Positions 33,000 to 38,578 of a stretch of 38,578 bases of DNA are shown here, in pieces. Location: the NCBI GenBank assembly GCA_022843645.1, contig JALHNF010000001.1, forward strand, positions 1 to 38,578, read 5' to 3'. Numbering within the stretch: position 1 is the first letter of the stretch; every line of letters begins with the position of its first letter. Made by a program: the position numbers and the translations under genes. Origin of the DNA: Minisyncoccota bacterium (GTDB taxonomy: Bacteria; Patescibacteriota; Minisyncoccia; Phycocordibacterales; UBA5272). A model generated the notes under the pieces. That model was not told the DNA's origin, did no database searches, and worked only from the letters and a program-made list of their open reading frames with translations.

Positions 33000-33014
33000 T
33001 CCTTCTATAATTGT

Positions 33015-33614
33015 ATGAAACTTAAAGCAAAAATCGCACGACGAATCGGTGAACCACTCATTGGCCAAGCAAAGAAAGTCTCGGTCATCAAAAGAAATTT
33101 CCCACCAGGACGGCTCGACTCACAACGAAAACACAAAACTTCATCATCCGAATACAAAGGACAGATGAAAGAAAAGCAGAAGGTACGTTTTAGTTATGGA
33201 CTCAAAGAACATCAGTTCAAGTCATACGTAAAAGCAGCTGCTCTTACAAAAAACCCAACAGAGACTCTCTTTGGCACCCTTGAACACCGCCTCGATAACG
33301 TTGTATACCGCTCTGGATTCGCAAAGACAAGACAGCACGCACGACAACTTGTAACTCACGGACACGTGACCGTAAACGGCAAAAAACTTAATGTTCCTTC
33401 CTACATCACAAAAAAGAATGATGTTGTCGCTATCCGTGAGGGTAGTGTAGGAAAGAGTCCGTTTCTTCTTGTTAAAGAAACTATCAAGGAACATAAAGAG
33501 CCTTTATGGCTTAAAGTAGATAAGATGGAGTTAAAGTCAGAAGTTACAAGTGAGCCAAAAGACACAGAGCGATCCTTCAACCTCCAAACAGTACTCGAGC
33601 TCTACAGTCGCTAA
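33015..33614 (+). CDS. rpsD: Ribosomal protein S4 (zinc-free form)
   Basis: 199 aa. The N-terminal region lacks the four-Cys zinc site (C-minus type). The S4 RNA-binding domain reads RLDNVVYRSGFAKTRQHARQLVTHG then TVNGKKLNVPSY. It nucleates 30S assembly. The C-terminal about 30 residues (after LWLKVDKMEL) are Glu/Ser-rich and end LQTVLELYSR. It is followed by the rpoA promoter. Confidence 0.96.
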   Translation: MKLKAKIARRIGEPLIGQAKKVSVIKRNFPPGRLDSQRKHKTSSSEYKGQMKEKQKVRFSYGLKEHQFKSYVKAAALTKNPTETLFGTLEHRLDNVVYRSGFAKTRQHARQLVTHGHVTVNGKKLNVPSYITKKNDVVAIREGSVGKSPFLLVKETIKEHKEPLWLKVDKMELKSEVTSEPKDTERSFNLQTVLELYSR

Positions 33615-33629
33615 AAGTGGATAAACTGT

Positions 33630-33658
33630 TTGCATTTTGTCAAGCGGTACTGTATAAT
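33630..33658 (+). promoter_or_regulatory. Promoter upstream of rpoA
   Basis: TTGCAT (33630-33635), a 17-bp spacer and TATAAT (33653-33658), with a leader of about 25 nt. It lets rpoA and the genes behind it be transcribed apart from the S13-S11-S4 part. Confidence 0.75.
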
Positions 33659-33690
33659 TTATAAATTCTAGTCTGTTCGAGCGTATATTT

Positions 33691-34626
33691 ATGTCACATT
33701 CAATACTTTTACCTTCCAAACCAAAAATAGTTTCGGAAGATGCGTTTTCTGGCGTTTATGAGATAGACGGCCTTTACCCTGGGTATGGTCATACATTAGG
33801 TAACTCATTACGAAGAATCATTCTTTCGTCGTTGCCTGGTGTTGCCATCACATCAGTTAAAATTGATGGCGTTGACCATGAGTTCTCAACAATTCCTGGA
33901 ATTAAGGAAGATGTTATTACTATTCTCTTGAACCTAAAGCGCATCCGATTTGCCATGGCAAGTGATGAGCCTCAAGTGGTGACAATCGATGTAAAAGGTG
34001 AACGTATTGTTACCGCAAAAGATATCGATGTGGGAGGACAAGTGGAGATAACCACAAAAGATCAATACATCTGCGAACTTACACAAAAGAGCACTGTTTT
34101 TTCAGTCGAAATGACACTCGAAAAAGATCTCGGATACGTTTCTAAAGAAAATCTTCGAAAAGAAAAAACCCCGATCGGAACCATTGCTCTTGATGCCTCA
34201 TTTACACCTATCAGACGAGTAAGCTACGAAGTCGAAAATATGCGCGTTGGCGACAGAACAGACCACAACAGACTTCGCCTCATCATCGAAACAGATGGCA
34301 CTATCAGTCCACGAAAAGCCCTCGAGACTTCTATCGAGACAATGATCACACAGTTACAGTCAATTGTTGGATTTCGAGAAAGTTTATCCGCTCAAGCAAA
34401 TGAGGTCGAAGTCAAAGAAGACGTAGATCTGACTAAGATAAAAATTGAAGATCTAGACATTTCAAAACGATCTCAAAACGCACTCCTAGAAGTGGGTATA
34501 AAATCGGTCGCAGGACTCGCTCGAAAGTCATCTCAAGACCTGTTAGAAATTGACGGTATTGCAGAAAAGGGTGTTGAGGAAATTCGTGAAGCACTTGTAA
34601 AGTTTGGTGTCACGTTAAAAGATTAA
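33691..34626 (+). CDS. rpoA: RNA polymerase subunit alpha
   Basis: 311 aa. The N-terminal dimerisation domain includes GYGHTLGNSLRRIILSSLPG and FSTIPGIKEDV. The C-terminal DNA/activator-binding domain reads IEDLDISKRSQNALLEVGIK and ends IREALVKFGVTLKD. Both domains are intact. It has its own promoter just upstream. Confidence 0.98.
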   Translation: MSHSILLPSKPKIVSEDAFSGVYEIDGLYPGYGHTLGNSLRRIILSSLPGVAITSVKIDGVDHEFSTIPGIKEDVITILLNLKRIRFAMASDEPQVVTIDVKGERIVTAKDIDVGGQVEITTKDQYICELTQKSTVFSVEMTLEKDLGYVSKENLRKEKTPIGTIALDASFTPIRRVSYEVENMRVGDRTDHNRLRLIIETDGTISPRKALETSIETMITQLQSIVGFRESLSAQANEVEVKEDVDLTKIKIEDLDISKRSQNALLEVGIKSVAGLARKSSQDLLEIDGIAEKGVEEIREALVKFGVTLKD

Positions 34627-34634
34627 ATTAAGGT

Positions 34635-34991
34635 ATGAATCATCATAAATCAGCTAGAAAGTTTGGTCGAGAGAAAAATGCGCGTACTGCACTCATGCGG
34701 AGTCTTGTACTTGCTTTGATTGACAAAGAAAGTATCACCACAACAGAAGCAAAGGCAAAAGAACTTCGACCAAGAATAGAAAAACTCGTTACGAAAGCAA
34801 AAGAGTCAACACTTGCAAACAAGCGAGTTGTATTAAGCCGGCTCTACAACAATACAAAAGCAATGCGAAAACTCTTTGGAGACATCTCTCCTCGTTTTGA
34901 GGGGGTAAGCGGTGGTTACACAAGAATCGTGAAGCTCGGGGCGCGCAAAGGTGACGCAAGTAAGATGGCAGTAATCGAATTTACCAAGTAG
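34635..34991 (+). CDS. rplQ: Ribosomal protein L17
   Basis: 118 aa. Typical N-terminus (SARKFGREKNARTALMRSLV), then TTEAKAKELRPRIEKLVTKAKE and GGYTRIVKLGARKGDASKMA. It lies around the peptide exit tunnel. It starts 8 nt after rpoA, the usual neighbour order. Confidence 0.97.
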   Translation: MNHHKSARKFGREKNARTALMRSLVLALIDKESITTTEAKAKELRPRIEKLVTKAKESTLANKRVVLSRLYNNTKAMRKLFGDISPRFEGVSGGYTRIVKLGARKGDASKMAVIEFTK

Positions 34992-34992
34992 T

Positions 34993-35337
34993 ATGAAATA
35001 CACAATCGACGCAACAAACCAATCTCTTGGAAGAATCGCCACACAGGTAGCTTCTATCTTGAATGGTAAAAATACTGTTACATTTGCAAAAAATAAAACT
35101 CCGAATAGTATCGTAGAAGTGACCAACGCTTCAAAGCTTAAAGTAACAGGTAAAAAAATGGATGTTTCTGTTCATAAAAAGTACTCTGGATATCCAGGAG
35201 GTCTTGTGGAAGAAAAGCTTTCTCATGTAGTGTCTAAAAAAGGCTACAGCGAGCTTATTCGCCATGCTGTTGAGGGAATGCTTCCTAAAAACAAGCTCCA
35301 GAAAATTCGCATGAAGCAATTAACAATTTCTGAATAA
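34993..35337 (+). CDS. rplM: Ribosomal protein L13
   Basis: 114 aa, shorter than E. coli L13 (142), with a compact N-terminus. Landmarks are IDATNQSLGRIATQVASILNG, YSGYPGGLVEEKL and AVEGMLPKNKLQKIRMKQL. It is needed early in 50S assembly. It starts one base after rplQ. Confidence 0.96.
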   Translation: MKYTIDATNQSLGRIATQVASILNGKNTVTFAKNKTPNSIVEVTNASKLKVTGKKMDVSVHKKYSGYPGGLVEEKLSHVVSKKGYSELIRHAVEGMLPKNKLQKIRMKQLTISE

Positions 35338-35342
35338 GTGGT

Positions 35343-35741
35343 ATGACGACAAAAAAATACATTGAATCAGTAGGACGAAGAAAGACAGCCATTGCGCGAG
35401 TACGAATATCGGAAGCAGCAAAGAGAGTAATCACGGTCAACGACAAAGAGCTTTCTGTATATTTCCCAACAAAAGAGCTTCAAATGATTGTACTCTCACC
35501 ACTCGAAGCAGGAGAGCTTGTACACACATACTCGGCATCTGTAAAAGTTCTTGGTGGAGGCATTCACGCACAAGCAGAAGCAGTGCGACACGGCCTTGCA
35601 CGTTCACTTGTAAAAAGTGAGCCAGCAATCAAGGACGCCCTCAAAAAACTCGACTTACTCAAGCGTGACCCTCGAGCGGTAGAACGAAAGAAATTCGGTC
35701 TCAAAAAAGCTCGTAAAGGTCCGACGTGGTCTAAGCGATAG
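35343..35741 (+). CDS. rpsI: Ribosomal protein S9
   Basis: 132 aa. VGRRKTAIARVRI at the N-terminus, the GGGIHAQAEAVRHGLARSLV core and the extended basic tail ending GPTWSKR that reaches the P-site tRNA. The start lies 5 nt after rplM, the conserved L13-S9 pair. Two terminators follow. Confidence 0.97.
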   Translation: MTTKKYIESVGRRKTAIARVRISEAAKRVITVNDKELSVYFPTKELQMIVLSPLEAGELVHTYSASVKVLGGGIHAQAEAVRHGLARSLVKSEPAIKDALKKLDLLKRDPRAVERKKFGLKKARKGPTWSKR

Positions 35742-35754
35742 GAAAAACATTATA

Positions 35755-35786
35755 AAAAAAACCGTGGAATCCTCCATGGTTTTTTT
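35755..35786. terminator. Bidirectional terminator after rpsI
   Basis: 14-bp stem (35755-35768 with 35773-35786, one G-U pair), a 4-nt loop and A/T flanks usable on both strands. Confidence 0.9.
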
Positions 35787-35793
35787 ATAAGAA

Positions 35794-35817
35794 AGAACCC
35801 GAACAACGGGTTCTTTT
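35794..35817. terminator. Second terminator between convergent genes
   Basis: 8-bp stem AGAACCCG (35794-35801) with CGGGTTCT (35807-35814), a 5-nt loop and T runs on either side. Confidence 0.75.
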
Positions 35818-35827
35818 GGGGTGACAG

Positions 35828-36349
35828 TTATTGTCTCGGAAGGCGGGGGACAAGTTTTTCTAGTCCTTGTATGTCTTGAAAAATTAAGGATGCTAAATAT
35901 TTCCAGGACAAAGCATTTCGAGAAAAGGAACGCAGAGAGTACGTGTTTACATGGATGTTATTCTCAGGGTCTCCGTCCCATTCAAAATATCCAGGCCTAA
36001 ACGCTACATTTCCGAAACAGAAGAATACCATATCTTCGTACCGGTACGCTGGTCCAATTGACCCAGGGCTCGAGGAATCTATCTTGACTACAAAAGCAAC
36101 TTCGATGTCTCTTCCTGGTAATCCCCTAACATCATCTGTTTCTACTTCCTTCTGTTCACAAATGAAACGTTCAACCCCAGGAATAATCCTGCCGAACTCT
36201 TCGTCAGTAGGTAACACTACCTTTATCCTCTGAGAGAGCTCACCAAAATGTCTCAGCCAAGACTGTAACCTCTGAAAACCTTGCGCTGAGATGGGTTTGG
36301 TTTTTTTCGGAGCTATAGGAACATCTCTATCAATACTTTTTCTTGGCAC
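35828..36349 (-). CDS. Hypothetical protein (173 aa)
   Basis: The GTG start at 36349 is supported by AAGGAG 8 nt upstream. The protein is soluble with a basic N-terminus (MPRKSIDRDVPIAPKKTK). A segment IKVVLPTDEEFGRIIPGVE is followed by a beta-rich region (DIEVAFVVKIDSSSPGS, YEDMVFFCFGN). No domain recognised and no catalytic motif. It is a solitary unit with a near-consensus promoter (36401-36429) and shared terminators, convergent with rpsI and divergent from grpE. Confidence 0.65.
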   Translation of the reverse strand: MPRKSIDRDVPIAPKKTKPISAQGFQRLQSWLRHFGELSQRIKVVLPTDEEFGRIIPGVERFICEQKEVETDDVRGLPGRDIEVAFVVKIDSSSPGSIGPAYRYEDMVFFCFGNVAFRPGYFEWDGDPENNIHVNTYSLRSFSRNALSWKYLASLIFQDIQGLEKLVPRLPRQ

Positions 36350-36400
36350 AGCACGATCTCCTTACGCTCATAAAACAACGGTTAACGAACAACTGATGTG

Positions 36401-36429
36401 ATACTACTTAAAGCACGAGTCACTGTCAA
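36401..36429 (-). promoter_or_regulatory. Sigma70-like promoter of the 173-aa protein gene
   Basis: Minus strand TTGACA (36429-36424), a 17-bp spacer and TAGTAT (36406-36401), with a leader of about 45 nt. Confidence 0.75.
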
Positions 36430-36440
36430 TGAATCGATGC

Positions 36441-36468
36441 AAAAACTGCCAAAATATGGTAGTTTTTT
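36441..36468 (+). promoter_or_regulatory. Terminator-like hairpin just before grpE
   Basis: 11-bp stem (36441-36451 with 36457-36467, one G-U pair), a 5-nt loop and a T run to 36468, only 6 nt before the grpE ATG. It has the form of an intrinsic terminator or attenuator. There is no CIRCE repeat. Confidence 0.6.
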
Positions 36469-36474
36469 GTATAT

Positions 36475-37047
36475 ATGGATGAGAAAGAAATGAATGAAGA
36501 ATATAAAGATGATGTATCTTTTGAAGCAACAGACTCTGAAGGAGGCGAGGAGACAAAAGACTCAAAAATAAAAAAGCTTCGTGAAGAAATCGAAAAGTTG
36601 CGCAAGGAGCGTGATGAATACTTGACCGGCTGGCAGCGCGCAAAGGCAGACTATGTGAATCAAGCGAAAGCTCATGCTGAAGAACGTGCCGAACTCATTA
36701 AAAGCGCAGCGAGAAAAACTATTATCACTATTTTGCCGAGCCTCGATACATACGATCTTGCTAAAGGGAATACGGCTTCATGGAATGCGGTTGACCCAAA
36801 CTGGCGCATGGGCATTGAGTACATATTCCAACAGCTTTTGGGAAGCCTTGAGAGCGAGGGCTTAAAGAAGTTCGGTACGATAGGAGAGCCATTTGACCCA
36901 AACCTCCACCAGAGTATTGAAGCTATCCCAGTTTCTGATAGAATGCAAGACAATACCGTGATTGCAGTTTTGCAAAGTGGCTATATGCTACATGAGAAAG
37001 TGATACGTCCAGCGAAGGTGAATGTCGGCATATTTACACAAGAATAA
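36475..37047 (+). CDS. grpE: Nucleotide exchange factor GrpE
   Basis: 190 aa from 36475 (an alternative ATG at 36490 has GAGAAAG just before it). An acidic N-terminus precedes a long coiled coil (about 25-75, [20 protein letters not shown] and [11 protein letters not shown]). The C-terminal beta domain includes [17 protein letters not shown] and [19 protein letters not shown]. It releases ADP from DnaK. It starts 6 nt after a terminator-like hairpin and 11 nt before dnaK, so both are co-transcribed and probably heat-regulated. Confidence 0.96.
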   Translation: MDEKEMNEEYKDDVSFEATDSEGGEETKDSKIKKLREEIEKLRKERDEYLTGWQRAKADYVNQAKAHAEERAELIKSAARKTIITILPSLDTYDLAKGNTASWNAVDPNWRMGIEYIFQQLLGSLESEGLKKFGTIGEPFDPNLHQSIEAIPVSDRMQDNTVIAVLQSGYMLHEKVIRPAKVNVGIFTQE

Positions 37048-37058
37048 CATTGAATTTT

Positions 37059-38578
37059 ATGGCAAAAATTATCGGAATTGACCTAGGAACGACAAATTCA
37101 GCGGTTGCCATTATTGAAGCAGGGCAGCCAAAAATAATTGAAAACATTGAAGGCAATAGAACAACTCCATCTATCGTGGCACAAGCAAAAAATGGAGAGC
37201 GTCTCGTTGGCCTTCTTGCAAAACGACAAGCGGTGACCAACCCTCACAACACCATCTATGGCGTAAAGCGCTACATGGGGCATCGCTTTGATGATACAGA
37301 AATCCAGAAAGATAAAGCTATTGTTCCGTACAAAATCAAAAAATCAGAGAACGGCGGTGTACATGTGGAAATGGATGGAAAAGACTATCGTCCAGAAGAA
37401 GTCTCTGCAATGATTTTGCAAAAAATCAAAACAGATGTGGAAGCAAAACTTGGCGAAAAAATTACCGAAGCGGTCATTACCGTTCCGGCATACTTCAACG
37501 ACTCACAGCGCCAAGCAACAAAAGACGCAGGTAAAATTGCCGGCCTTGATGTAAAACGCATCATCAATGAACCAACCGCCGCAGCGCTTGCGTACGGCTT
37601 TAACTCAAAAAAGAATCAGCAAATTGCTGTATACGACTTCGGAGGAGGAACGTTTGATGTTTCGATCCTTGAAGTAAGTGACGATGTGATAGAGGTGAAG
37701 TCAACCGACGGAGACTCACACTTAGGCGGTGAAGACATCGATCAAAAAATCGTAAAATGGATAGGAGACGAGTTTAAAAAAGAAAGCGGTATTGATGTGA
37801 CAGGCGACCCACTCGCGCTACAGCGCCTCAAAGAAGCAGCAGAAAAAGCGAAACATGAGCTCTCGACCACAATGGAGTCCGAGATTAATATTCCATTTAT
37901 CACCTCGGATGCGGCAGGTCCAAAGCACTTACTTTTGAAAATGTCTCGTGCGCAACTTGAGACACTTGCAAAAGAATACATCGACCGCTCGATTGAAATC
38001 ACAAAACGTGCGCTTGAAAACTCTCCGTTTAAGAAAGAAGATATCGACGAAGTGATCCTTGTAGGAGGGCAAACACGCATGCCCGCGATTGTAGAAGCAG
38101 TGAAAAGCTTCTTTGGTAAAGAGCCAAACAGAACCATCAACCCAGATGAAGTGGTAGCCCTCGGTGCCGCAGTGCAAGCCGGCGTACTTCAAGGTGACGT
38201 GAAAGACGTTCTCTTACTTGATGTTATTCCGCTTTCACTTGGCATTGAGACAATGGGAAATGTTGCCACAAAGCTTGTAGAGCGCAACACCACCATCCCA
38301 ACATCTCGCTCGCAAGTCTTTTCGACAGCGGCTGACAATCAAACTTCGGTAGAGATTCACATTGTACAAGGTGAACGCCCTATGGCAGCCGACAATAAGT
38401 CACTCGGACGTTTTGTACTTGACGGTATTCCCCCAAGCCCTCGTGGTGTACCACAGGTAGAGGTAACTTTTGACATCGATGCAAACGGAATTTTGCAAGT
38501 AAAAGCAAAAGACAAGACCTCTGGCAAAGAGCAGAGTATCCGTATTGAAGCGTCGTCTGGACTCAAAGAGGAAGACAT
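37059..38578 (+). CDS. dnaK: Chaperone DnaK (Hsp70), 3' end beyond the window
   Basis: The first 506 codons are visible and no stop occurs before the window edge. The nucleotide-binding domain has [57 protein letters not shown] and [12 protein letters not shown]. The linker is [15 protein letters not shown] and the substrate-binding beta domain continues to the edge. Residue numbering follows E. coli closely, including the [17 protein letters not shown] segment. It folds nascent and stress-damaged proteins with GrpE; dnaJ may lie downstream. It starts 11 nt after grpE. Confidence 0.98.
   Translation, partial: MAKIIGIDLGTTNSAVAIIEAGQPKIIENIEGNRTTPSIVAQAKNGERLVGLLAKRQAVTNPHNTIYGVKRYMGHRFDDTEIQKDKAIVPYKIKKSENGGVHVEMDGKDYRPEEVSAMILQKIKTDVEAKLGEKITEAVITVPAYFNDSQRQATKDAGKIAGLDVKRIINEPTAAALAYGFNSKKNQQIAVYDFGGGTFDVSILEVSDDVIEVKSTDGDSHLGGEDIDQKIVKWIGDEFKKESGIDVTGDPLALQRLKEAAEKAKHELSTTMESEINIPFITSDAAGPKHLLLKMSRAQLETLAKEYIDRSIEITKRALENSPFKKEDIDEVILVGGQTRMPAIVEAVKSFFGKEPNRTINPDEVVALGAAVQAGVLQGDVKDVLLLDVIPLSLGIETMGNVATKLVERNTTIPTSRSQVFSTAADNQTSVEIHIVQGERPMAADNKSLGRFVLDGIPPSPRGVPQVEVTFDIDANGILQVKAKDKTSGKEQSIRIEASSGLKEED

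Noticed and set aside
36401..36474. CIRCE (HrcA) operator before grpE
   Set aside because: Only a loose TTAAAGCAC-like half is seen; the required inverted partner is absent.
1..38578. CRISPR array, insertion sequence or transposase gene
   Set aside because: No regularly spaced direct repeats and no transposase or integrase motif were found; the only tandem repeats are coding heptads at 16507-16707.
1..38578. Alternative code with TGA as glycine, as in some CPR groups
   Set aside because: TGA ends genes at natural positions (for example 1078 and the GTGA overlap at 91), and no in-frame TGA occurs in the core genes.

Overview
The window looks like a chromosomal segment of a Patescibacteria (CPR) bacterium, most likely a Parcubacteria-type lineage using the standard bacterial code (TGA acts as a stop). 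The basis is combined: very compact gene packing, a short AlaRS without its C-terminal domain, a zinc-free L36, Gmad2 / eight-cysteine / PG-binding surface proteins of a type common in that group, and a LeuRS, PilM-like protein and Baseplate-J-like protein of CPR flavour. This placement is inference from the families; no 16S gene is present.

Layout. 1-2400: an AT-rich run of tightly packed small unknown genes, with at least one frameshifted gene and two start-less C-terminal fragments, probably a decaying accessory locus. 2406-5235: a coiled-coil protein, a convergent secreted PG-binding/FnIII protein, a divergent small sigma factor and a minus-strand tRNA-Ala(UGC) with a partial upstream copy. 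5449-9767: cell-wall enzymes (L,D-transpeptidase fused to a degenerate S11 domain; D,D-carboxypeptidase), folD and two membrane proteins. 9863-15211: a secreted Gmad2/eight-cysteine protein, then capA, class II photolyase, a methyltransferase and a DsbA-like protein closely packed or overlapping. 15223-20536: ychF, a 2-TM heptad-repeat protein, a basic small protein and leuS carrying a Nudix domain. 20604-26778: a sigma4/HARE-HTH protein, a T4SS-like membrane protein, mltG, a DEDDh exonuclease, mnmA, mgtC, a single-domain EamA protein and a broken exonuclease remnant. 26868-31674: alaS, a double zinc-finger protein, and a PilM-like/Baseplate-J-like pair. 31732-35741: infA-rpmJ-rpsM-rpsK-rpsD-rpoA-rplQ-rplM-rpsI. 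35828-end: an unknown minus-strand gene, then grpE and dnaK (cut by the window edge).

Two expression styles stand out. Many genes have a -10 box ending only 5-9 nt before the start codon, so their transcripts should be leaderless. In contrast, four solitary genes (9168, 17330 minus, 28909, 36349 minus) each have a sigma70-like promoter, a 30-60 nt leader, a strong Shine-Dalgarno sequence and their own terminator. No gene-free stretch exceeds 300 bases; the longest (4358-4604 and 5236-5448) hold divergent upstream sequence and the partial tRNA copy.
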